29,618 nt of DNA from CBDUVZ01 sp965370805 (GTDB lineage: Bacteria > Hydrothermota > Tepidihabitantia > Tepidihabitantales > Tepidihabitantaceae). The notes beneath the pieces are model-generated. The model ran no database searches. It was given only the letters and a program-made list of their open reading frames with translations, and was not told the origin of the DNA. The stretch is taken from the NCBI GenBank assembly GCA_965370805.1, contig CBDUVZ010000022.1, forward strand, positions 1-29,618. Direction: 5' to 3'. Both the position numbers and the translations under genes were made by a program. Below, piece by piece: positions 23,736 to 29,548 of this stretch (positions within the stretch are counted from its first letter, which is position 1; each line of letters begins with the position of its first letter).

Positions 23736-25334
23736 TCAGTGTCCATCGGCCATGTTGAAAGTGAACCGGTAGAGCCTGGCCGAATCGGTCCTCACTGTTC
23801 TGGTCTTTGTGCCGAACCCGGGATGGCTGAGCGTGATCGTGTGCGCGCCGAGAGTCAAAGGTATCGGCCGGGCTATCGGCGTAGTGTCGACCAGCACATC
23901 GTCAACACTCACCAGGGCCCAGGGCGAAACCCTGATGTCGGCAAAAGCGAATTCCTTGTCCAAATCATAGCTCACGCAGCAGATCGTGTCATGGACCGTC
24001 ACCGTCCTGGTCAGGACCGGATAGTAGGGGTTCTTGAGGGTAACTTCGTGACGGCCCGGACTCAGTTCAAGTTCGTGGTCGAGCGGCGTGACGCCGACCG
24101 GGTTGCCGTCAATGAGGACTTGAGCCCAGGGCGAGACCGCAATCTTCAATCGGCATACGGCGAATTGCGAATGACGAATTCCGATTTCCGAATTCGGCAC
24201 TTGAAATTCGGCATTCGACATTGCTTGCTGACGCACGACCGTATCCTGGTTAGGTGTCGCTGCTGCACCGGGGACGGATTCCGCCGGAACCAGCGAAGAG
24301 GGGTTCCCGGAGTCGGGGATTGCACCTTCGCTCCCTCTCCCCTGGCGCGAGAGGGTTGGGGTAGGCCTCTGGCGGCGACCAAGGGTCAGTAACAAAATGA
24401 CCCCGACGGCAACGAGAACGGACACGGAGGCAATGACGAACGCCGGTTTTCGAGTCCGTGGTGCAGTCCGGCCCGCCTCCTCATTCTGCATTCTGCACTC
24501 TGCCTTCTCACTTTTCCTCGTGTGTCCTTCTGTGGTCTGTTTGCCCGCGAAGGCCCGGGCGACCTCTGCCAGACCGGCAATCCGCTTGTCCCGGTCTTTG
24601 ACGAGCATCTTCGTCACCACGCCGGCGATTTCGGCCGGCAGGCCGGTGACGAGCTTGTCGAGCGGACGCGGCTCGGTGGTGAGAACCAGGTTGAGTGTAT
24701 CGGCGAAGGTGTCGGCCTGGAAGGGGTTGGTGCCGCTGAGGGCCTGGTAGATGACTATTCCGAGGGAGAAGATATCGGTCCGGTTATCCACATTCCTGCT
24801 TCTGACCTGTTCGGGCGACATGTATGCCGGGGTGCCGATTACGTTGCCTTCCTGGGTAATCGGGCCGAAGTCCCGGGTGAACGCGAGGCCGAAGTCGGCG
24901 AGTTTGGCTTCGCCGTTGGTGGGTATCAGGATATTGGCCGGTTTCAGGTCCCGGTGGACTACGCCCTGTTTGTGCGCGTAGTCCAGGGCCCGGACTACCG
25001 GCAGGATGATTCGGCCCAGTTCGTCGGGTTCAAGTCGGCCTTTCTGCCTGAGCAGGTCGTCGAGCGTGATTCCGTCAATGAACTCCGAAGCGATGTAGAA
25101 GTCGTCTTCCATGCCGAAGTCGTAGACGGTGACGATATCGGGGCTCTTGAGCCTGGCCTGGAGCAGGGCTTCCCGCCGGAACCGTTTGACCAGGTCCGCA
25201 TCGTGGGCCAGTCGCCGGTGGAGGACTTTGAGCAGTACCAGCCGGTCCAGAGTCTTGTCCCGGGCTTTGTAGCTCGTCGCATGGAGGCCGTCGTAGACGG
25301 TCTCGATGATTTCGTATCTATCTTCCCGTCTCAT
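23736..25334 (-). CDS. Membrane Ser/Thr protein kinase with two extracytoplasmic PEGA domains and repeat-filled linkers
   Basis: The ATG at 25334 (GGAGG 7 bases upstream) gives 532 residues. The frame stays open upstream through repeats and is not used. Kinase domain 7-260: catalytic Lys36, HRDLKPAN (Asp129), DFG 147-149, GTPAYMSPEQ. The glycine loop is degenerate (GLHATSYKA), so activity should be tested. One membrane helix is at 298-318. Two PEGA domains (about 397-440 and 464-510; SPWAxVxIDxxxVxxTP) face the periplasm and may contact cell wall or glycan. Three linker stretches translate repeats: 267-290 (families B and A), 323-336 (family E) and 371-396 (family A, SNAEFQVPNSEIGIRHSQF). It follows the sigma-54 activator gene, which suggests a signalling pair. 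Confidence 0.9.
   Translation of the reverse strand: MRREDRYEIIETVYDGLHATSYKARDKTLDRLVLLKVLHRRLAHDADLVKRFRREALLQARLKSPDIVTVYDFGMEDDFYIASEFIDGITLDDLLRQKGRLEPDELGRIILPVVRALDYAHKQGVVHRDLKPANILIPTNGEAKLADFGLAFTRDFGPITQEGNVIGTPAYMSPEQVRSRNVDNRTDIFSLGIVIYQALSGTNPFQADTFADTLNLVLTTEPRPLDKLVTGLPAEIAGVVTKMLVKDRDKRIAGLAEVARAFAGKQTTEGHTRKSEKAECRMQNEEAGRTAPRTRKPAFVIASVSVLVAVGVILLLTLGRRQRPTPTLSRQGRGSEGAIPDSGNPSSLVPAESVPGAAATPNQDTVVRQQAMSNAEFQVPNSEIGIRHSQFAVCRLKIAVSPWAQVLIDGNPVGVTPLDHELELSPGRHEVTLKNPYYPVLTRTVTVHDTICCVSYDLDKEFAFADIRVSPWALVSVDDVLVDTTPIARPIPLTLGAHTITLSHPGFGTKTRTVRTDSARLYRFTFNMADGH
24148..24222. repeat. Family A repeat copy A3, inside the kinase gene
   Basis: GCGAATGACGAATTCC and GGCATTCGACATT arms surround CCGAATTCGG at 24188-24197. 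It is in frame between the membrane helix and the first PEGA domain. Confidence 0.9.
24330..24367. repeat. Family E repeat (CCCTCTCCCC...GAGAGGGTTGGGG), inside the kinase gene
   Basis: CTCCCTCTCCCC and GAGAGGGTTGGGG form an imperfect inverted pair around TGGCGC. Translated in frame on the minus strand it gives PTLSRQGRGSE, just after the membrane helix. Similar strings are common intergenic repeats in many bacteria, as I recall them. Confidence 0.65.
24481..24545. repeat. Family A and B variants (A8 + B6), inside the kinase gene
   Basis: CATTCTGCATTCTGCACTCTGCC (24482-24504) is a family A variant. TCGTGTGTCCTTCTGTGGTCTG (24518-24539) is a family B-like arm. Both are in frame and code for the linker between the kinase domain and the membrane helix. 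Confidence 0.65.
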
Positions 25335-25357
25335 CTGCCGACCTCCGACAGGAGCGG

Positions 25358-25448
25358 AAACCACTGATAAACACGGATGAACGCAGGCAGGACAGGACAA
25401 TTCGATTTCCGAATCTGTGTCGATCTGTGTCCATCTGTGGTTTTTCTC
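25358..25448. repeat. Family B repeat copy B3, palindromic, abutting the activator stop codon
   Basis: The arms AACCACTGATAAACACGGATGAACGCAG and CTGTGTCGATCTGTGTCCATCTGTGGTT (each interrupted by mismatches) are inverted copies. The element fills the 112-base gap between activator and kinase. On the minus strand its edge reads GAATGAGAAAAACCACAG, where TGA is the activator stop. Confidence 0.85.
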
Positions 25449-26931
25449 ATTCGCATTCTTTCCATTCCGCGAGCCTGGTCTGCAGGGTCCGGCGCGATAT
25501 GCCGAGGCTTTCCGCGGCCCGGGTCCGGTTGCCGTCGAACCGGTCGAGTCGTTCGAGAATGACCGCTTTCTCGACTTGAGCCAGAGGAAACGTCGAATTC
25601 CGATTTCCGATCTCCGAATTCGGCATTCGACATTCGGCATTCGACATTGGAATAAGGTGCTGTTCGGTGATTTCGGTTTCCGCACAGAGCACCACCGCCC
25701 GTTCGATAGTGTTCTCGAGTTCCCGGATATTGCCGGGCCAGGGGTGGTCGGTAAGCCGGGACAGTGCGGCGCGGGAGATACCGGCGATTCGCTTCCCGGT
25801 CCGTTCCGAGTAGAGCTGCAGGAAGTGGTTGGCCAGGAGCGGGATGTCGGCTCGTCGTCTCCGCAGCGGCGGGAGGCTGATTGGAATGACGTTCAGCCGG
25901 TAGTAGAGGTCCTCCCGGAATTTGCCCTGCTTGACGAGGTCGGCCGGCTCCCGGTTGGTGGCGCTGATTATCCGGACGTCGACGTGGAATCCGTCGGTGT
26001 CGCCAATCCGCCTGACTTCGCCGTCCTGCAGAACGCGCAGCAGTTTGGGCTGAAGCATCAGCGGCAGGTCCGCAATCTCGTCGAGGAACAGGGTCCCGCC
26101 GTTCGCGGCCTGGAACAGCCCTTTCTTGTCCGCCACCGCGCCGGTGAACGCGCCTTTGCGGTATCCGAACAGCTCGGATTCAAGCAGGTTCTCCGGGATG
26201 GCTCCGCAGTTTACCGGCACGAAGGCTTCTTTGCTCCGGGGCCCGTTGTAGTGGATTGCCCGGGCCACCAGTTCCTTCCCGGTCCCGGTCTCGCCGTGAA
26301 TCAGCACCGGTGCGTCGGCCGGGATGACCCGGTTCATCAGGTCGTACACCGCAGCCATCGGCTTGCTCCGGCCGACAATCTCCGGGAACTGATGCCATTC
26401 GCGCAGCGCGGCACGCAGCCGGCTGTTCTCCGACGCCAGGGTCTGACACAGCCGGGCGTTTTCAATTGCCAGGGCCGCGATATTGGCGAACGCCTCCAGG
26501 AAAACCAGGGTATCATCGTCGAACACGTTCTTGTCCGTTCGGGTATCAACGTAGATTGCGCCGACCAGCCGTTCCTTGCATACCAGCGGAACGCAGGCAA
26601 TCGACCGAATCTGCCCGATGATGACGCTCTGCGCGGCCGGAAAATCTCCCCGGGCATCCAGGTAGACTTTCGCCTTGCGGCCGGCCAGCACTTCTTTGAG
26701 CGCGGTCTGGGAAATCTCGCTCAACTCCTTGTCGATTGCCCGGTCAATCTGCCGCGCCGTTTTCGCTTCCAGGGCGCCGGTCTGCTCGTCGGTCAGCACG
26801 ATGAAGCCCCGCTCGGCGTTCACCGACTCAATCGCTTCGTCCATCACCTTTTCCAGCAGCAGTTCGGGGTCGAGAATCGAATTGAACAACTGGCTGATTC
26901 GATGCAGGGCCTGGTCGGCTTCAGTTGCGAT
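25447..26931 (-). CDS. Sigma-54-dependent transcriptional activator (GAF - AAA+ - Fis HTH) with repeat in the AAA/HTH linker
   Basis: From the proposed start it has 494 residues. GAF sensor about 20-160, then a short coiled segment. The AAA+ ATPase has Walker A GETGTGKE (213-220), the sigma-54 loop GAFTGA (260-265), Walker B LFLDEI (280-285) and the WPGNIRELEN region (398-407). A Fis-type HTH lies at about 452-490 (NRTRAAESLGISRRTLQTRL). No receiver domain is present, so input is through GAF. Residues 429-448 translate a family A repeat (SNAECRMPNSEIGNRNSTF). No ATG, GTG or TTG fits the upstream boundary. AGAGAGGAG lies 7 bases before an ATC (26931), overlapping the lipoprotein end by 11 bases. 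A TTG at 26889 or a TTG at 27075 are alternatives. Confidence 0.9.
   Translation of the reverse strand: MATEADQALHRISQLFNSILDPELLLEKVMDEAIESVNAERGFIVLTDEQTGALEAKTARQIDRAIDKELSEISQTALKEVLAGRKAKVYLDARGDFPAAQSVIIGQIRSIACVPLVCKERLVGAIYVDTRTDKNVFDDDTLVFLEAFANIAALAIENARLCQTLASENSRLRAALREWHQFPEIVGRSKPMAAVYDLMNRVIPADAPVLIHGETGTGKELVARAIHYNGPRSKEAFVPVNCGAIPENLLESELFGYRKGAFTGAVADKKGLFQAANGGTLFLDEIADLPLMLQPKLLRVLQDGEVRRIGDTDGFHVDVRIISATNREPADLVKQGKFREDLYYRLNVIPISLPPLRRRRADIPLLANHFLQLYSERTGKRIAGISRAALSRLTDHPWPGNIRELENTIERAVVLCAETEITEQHLIPMSNAECRMPNSEIGNRNSTFPLAQVEKAVILERLDRFDGNRTRAAESLGISRRTLQTRLAEWKECE
25590..25648. repeat. Family A repeat copy A4, inside the sigma-54 activator gene
   Basis: CGAATTCCGATTTCCG leads into the palindrome CCGAATTCGG (25614-25623), then units ATTCGAC/ATTCGGC of 7 bases each. 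It is in frame between the AAA+ domain and the Fis HTH. Confidence 0.92.
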
Positions 26932-27925
26932 GGAACCGCTCCTCTCTGGACCGGACCGAATTGCCCAGGGTATCGATCGCTTCGACCGTCCAGTAGTAGT
27001 CTCCCGGCTGGAGCAGTGCGATGTCGAACCGGAAGGTAGTATCGGCGGGACCGGCAGTCTCGAACTCGGCCGCAACCCCGGCCGGACCGCCGCCTTCGAT
27101 TCTGACGACCTCGTTGTGATACCTGACCCGGAATCCGTGATTGAAGCGATGCCAGACGAACGTCGTATCCGTGCTCAACGTATCCACCCCACCGGCCGGG
27201 AACACCGGCACCGGCAGGTGCTGAATTATGCGGGAAAGATGGCAGGCCGGCGACTCGACTGTCGCCGATTCCCGGTCCGCCACCCGGAACGTAATATCCC
27301 GGCCGACCAGGGCCTCCAGACTCCGGTCCGGAAGCGAGTCCGCCCGGATGGTATGGACGAAACTCTGCTCGTCCGGGTCGTAGGTAAGTCGATGAGCGTA
27401 ACCGATGTCCGGAATCTCCACCCAGACCGACTCAACGTCCGCTTCCCCGTCCAGATCTCCGGCCAGGACGGACAGCCGGCAGAAACAGAGCGGGTCCGGC
27501 GGCCAGTTCCGGCCGTACCGGTGGCTCGTCACCCGGCAGTCATCAAGACAAGGCAGGCCGTTGAGATACTGGGTCAGGGTGTCGATTCTCCCCTTCTCAA
27601 GCCTGATTCCGGTCGACTCGGCCACGTAACCGTCGGCCGCGAAGTATACCCACAGGCTCTCCTCGGGCAGGGCGTAGAACCCGAACTGCCCGGCCGAATC
27701 GGTCCGGACAATCCGGCTCGCCGCCGGAACCAGGACCTCGGCGTCGCAGATTCCGGTCGCCCGCCGCGTCAGTATCCGGCCTTCGATGTTGCCGCCCAGG
27801 TACGGGTCGAGCGGGTTGTCACGCGGGGCATCCCAGGAACACTGGAGCGCAAGCAGGACGGCAAGACAGAGGAAATGGCGAATGTCGATTCTCGATGTCC
27901 GAATTCGGCAGTCGACATTCGACAT
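26921..27925 (-). CDS. Exported lipoprotein with carboxypeptidase-regulatory-like and fibronectin-III-like domains
   Basis: The likely start is the ATG at 27925, inside a family A repeat. The first 18 or so residues (MSNVDCRIRTSRIDIRH) are repeat-encoded and act as the positively charged head of a signal sequence (FLCLAVLLALQC). Cys29 is the candidate lipidation site, though Gln before it is unusual. After the Cys comes an NPLDP stretch, then a carboxypeptidase-regulatory-like fold (GGNIEGRILTR, AGQFGFYALPEES, about 43-100). A middle part has no recognised family. The C-terminal sandwich resembles fibronectin III (about 250-330, PGDYYWTVEAIDTLGN). It overlaps the activator start by a few bases, so the two are probably co-expressed. 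Function unknown. A surface or periplasmic binding role is an inference. Confidence 0.75.
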   Translation of the reverse strand: MSNVDCRIRTSRIDIRHFLCLAVLLALQCSWDAPRDNPLDPYLGGNIEGRILTRRATGICDAEVLVPAASRIVRTDSAGQFGFYALPEESLWVYFAADGYVAESTGIRLEKGRIDTLTQYLNGLPCLDDCRVTSHRYGRNWPPDPLCFCRLSVLAGDLDGEADVESVWVEIPDIGYAHRLTYDPDEQSFVHTIRADSLPDRSLEALVGRDITFRVADRESATVESPACHLSRIIQHLPVPVFPAGGVDTLSTDTTFVWHRFNHGFRVRYHNEVVRIEGGGPAGVAAEFETAGPADTTFRFDIALLQPGDYYWTVEAIDTLGNSVRSREERFHRN

Positions 27926-27927
27926 TG
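27875..27927. repeat. Family A repeat copy A5, at the lipoprotein N-terminus
   Basis: CGAATGTCGATTCTCGATG and CAGTCGACATTCGACATT flank CCGAATTCGG at 27899-27908. It supplies the ATG and the start of the signal peptide of the lipoprotein gene. Confidence 0.88.
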
Positions 27928-27978
27928 CCCCAAAGACTATCCGGGCCGGGCAGATTGTCAATCCAGGGCAGCGGCCGG

Positions 27979-28587
27979 CTACCGCTGCAGGCCCAGGAAC
28001 CGCAGGAAATCGAGCCGGGTGCCGTGTGGTCCGGAGCTGTTCCAGCTTGCCACCCGGCGGTGATAGGCCCGGTCCTCGGCGTCCTCCCGCCGGGCGGTAC
28101 GTCGCAGGTAATCCGGGTCAGTGCCCTTCCCCGGCCGGTGCCGGCAGAACTCCCCTTCGGTCAAGGTGAGCGAATAGACCTCGCCCCCGGCATCAAGCAT
28201 CACTTCGAACGGGAACGTCCGGCAGGTCATCGGCCGGGCCCGGTAGACCGAGCACCTGTTGTCCGGATTCAGGAACACGCAGCGTCCCCTCGGCTTCCGC
28301 AGCCCCATCACTCTCCGGCCGTAGCGAAGCCGAACCCACCCCCCGCGGCCGGATTCGTAGTCGAACTCGCTGCCGGAATAGAACCGCACAATCCGCCCGG
28401 CCGGCAGACCGGAAGCCTTCGTCAGCCGGCGGACGTCGCTGTCCGTCACCGGCGCGACCGGCTCGATGCAGCAGTTGCCGCACCGGGCGCAGACGGCCCT
28501 CAGGACGGCAAGCCAATTGTGAGTGACGGATTTCAAATGCCGAATGAGAAGAGAAACACAGATGGACACAGATTCGGCATTCGGCAT
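27979..28587 (-). CDS. YkgJ-type cysteine-cluster protein (zinc/iron-chelating domain)
   Basis: Up to 202 residues. The cysteine pattern CARCGNCC (33-40), then CVFLNPDNRCSVYRARPMTC and a later EFCRH, is that of the YkgJ/UPF0153 family, thought to bind Zn or an Fe-S cluster. The exact role is not established. The ATG at 28587 lies in a composite A/B repeat, and the first 22 or so residues (MPNAESVSICVSLLIRHL) are repeat-encoded. A TTG at 28536 (LKSVTHNW) gives a shorter form, and neither has a good ribosome site. It is the first gene of the minus-strand cluster that continues into the lipoprotein, activator and kinase genes. Confidence 0.85.
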   Translation of the reverse strand: MPNAESVSICVSLLIRHLKSVTHNWLAVLRAVCARCGNCCIEPVAPVTDSDVRRLTKASGLPAGRIVRFYSGSEFDYESGRGGWVRLRYGRRVMGLRKPRGRCVFLNPDNRCSVYRARPMTCRTFPFEVMLDAGGEVYSLTLTEGEFCRHRPGKGTDPDYLRRTARREDAEDRAYHRRVASWNSSGPHGTRLDFLRFLGLQR

Positions 28588-28603
28588 TCGGCATTCGACA
28601 TTA
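28514..28603. repeat. Nested family A and B repeats (A6 + B4) at the YkgJ gene start
   Basis: A left family A arm (AATTGTGAGTGACGGATTTC..AATGCCGAATG) is followed by a B arm (AGAAACACAGATGGACACAG, 28551-28570). Then come three ATTCGGC units and one ATTCGAC unit (28572-28603). The B sequence appears to sit inside an A element. Confidence 0.85.
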
Positions 28604-28647
28604 CCTTGAGGACTATACCCGCCGCGCCGCGACTGTCAATCGGGGTC

Positions 28648-28811
28648 GGGCCGGAACTGAAGTGGCGGCTCTCAGAGGCATATGGCGAGACAGACTACGA
28701 GCGGGCGCGGGAGATACTCAAGGACACGACAGCCTGGCTGGAAAGGGTCAACCCCGACGCGGCGGGCCAGTCTCCGGGAAGGGATGGAAGAGACTCTGAC
28801 GGTAGTGCGGC
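28648..28811 (+). pseudogene. IS256/Mutator-type transposase fragment with frameshift
   Basis: Frame 1 reads GPELKWRLSEAYGETDYERA and then ERVNPDA. With one base removed from the GGG at 28764-28766, the reading continues as ASLREGMEETLTVVR in frame 2. Known: IS256-family transposases have a late segment of this form (LERVN..AA.SLREGLEETLT). Only about 54 codons remain. Both ends and the DDE motif are absent, so it is a dead relic. No terminal inverted repeats or target duplication were found. Confidence 0.65.
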
Positions 28812-29371
28812 ATGGCCGGGGACTGATCCTGCGGGTTGCCGAGCACCACTACCGACTGCCGGCAGACATCCGGGCGAAACTGACGCTGGCGCTGGCACCG
28901 GGCGAGACATCACTACCGTCGTTCGGCACCACCGGCAAGAAGAAGCGGGTGAAATACGGTGCCGATATCGTTGCGGCTGATGACCTCCTCTACGCGCTCA
29001 AAGGCAACAAGACCCTCGAATTCTGGAGATTCGTCCCGCTCTCCGGTCCGGCACTGGCCGCAGCCCCGGCCCGCAGCGGCGTGATGACCGGTTCGGCATT
29101 CGGCATTAGGCAGTCGTCATTCGCCATTGCCCCCAATCCACTTGCCGGCGGGTTTGCCACTCTCCGCTACACGCTGCCGAAACCCGGGCCGGTCACTATC
29201 GCCATCTTCGACATCGCGGGCCGGACTGCAGTTCCGACTCGACGGCTTGCGGCAAACGGCAGGCAGTCTGCGGTCTCGCTCGACCTGCGCAACCTGAGTG
29301 CCGGAGTCTACCTCGTACGGCTGACGACGGACAACTTCAGTGCCACCAGCAAACTCGTCGTGCAGCACTAA
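28682..29371 (+). CDS. Chimeric ORF: transposase scrap joined to the C-terminus of a secreted protein with a sorting-type domain
   Basis: The only plus-strand coding region. The open frame has 229 codons, but its first 43 or so are shadow plus transposase sequence, and no ribosome site precedes the ATG. From about residue 48 it reads like the end of an exported protein (RVKYGADIVAADDLLYALKGNKTLEFWRF). A family A repeat (GSAFGIRQSSFAI, about 137-149) follows, then a Por/FlgD-like domain (APNPLAGGFATLRYTLP, VTIAIFDIAGRTAV, LSAGVYLVRLTTDN). The 5' part of the original gene is missing, so it is probably a pseudogene remnant left by transposase-linked rearrangement. Expression is doubtful. Confidence 0.55.
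   Translation: MARQTTSGRGRYSRTRQPGWKGSTPTRRASLREGMEETLTVVRHGRGLILRVAEHHYRLPADIRAKLTLALAPGETSLPSFGTTGKKKRVKYGADIVAADDLLYALKGNKTLEFWRFVPLSGPALAAAPARSGVMTGSAFGIRQSSFAIAPNPLAGGFATLRYTLPKPGPVTIAIFDIAGRTAVPTRRLAANGRQSAVSLDLRNLSAGVYLVRLTTDNFSATSKLVVQH
29092..29130. repeat. Family A repeat copy A7, just upstream of a sorting domain
   Basis: TTCGGCATTCGGCATTAGG and CAGTCGTCATTCGCCATT are family A units. They are in frame in the plus-strand remnant, directly before the PNPLAGG start of the sorting-type domain. Confidence 0.85.
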
Positions 29372-29391
29372 GCCTGAGAAGCACTGAACCT

Positions 29392-29420
29392 CAGAAGGGG
29401 CGGCTCTGCCGCCCCTTCTG
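29392..29420 (+). terminator. Strong hairpin 3' of the plus-strand remnant
   Basis: A 13-bp perfect stem, CAGAAGGGGCGGC paired with GCCGCCCCTTCTG, has the loop TCT and starts 21 bases after the TAA. No T-run follows (CTCGTCC), so it is a terminator-like hairpin rather than a textbook intrinsic terminator. Confidence 0.6.
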
Positions 29421-29433
29421 CTCGTCCAACGGA

Positions 29434-29548
29434 AATCAGACCACAGATGAACACGAACAAGAACCGGGACTCCGAACTCTCATCTGTGTCTATCCGTGTC
29501 CATTTGTGGTTGCTTCCTCTTCGTGCTCTTCGTACCTTGGTGTCTAGT
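29434..29548. repeat. Family B repeat copy B5, palindromic
   Basis: ACCACAGATGAACACGAA (29440-29457) and TCCGTGTCCATTTGTGGT (29493-29510) are imperfect inverted arms. More B-like units (TTCGTGCTCTTCGTACCTTGGTGTC) follow. This is the last recognisable item. The remaining 70 bases to the window end hold nothing I can assign. Confidence 0.8.

Noticed and set aside
25335..25685. N-terminal extension of the kinase into the upstream gene
   Set aside because: It runs through family A and B repeats in a frame overlapping the activator. The ATG at 25334 has a proper ribosome site.
25417..27039. A 540-codon open frame on the plus strand
   Set aside because: Antisense to the sigma-54 activator, whose Walker and GAFTGA motifs are intact.
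28514..28603. CRISPR-like array
   Set aside because: Units are 7 bases, contiguous, and without unique spacers of constant length. No cas genes are present.
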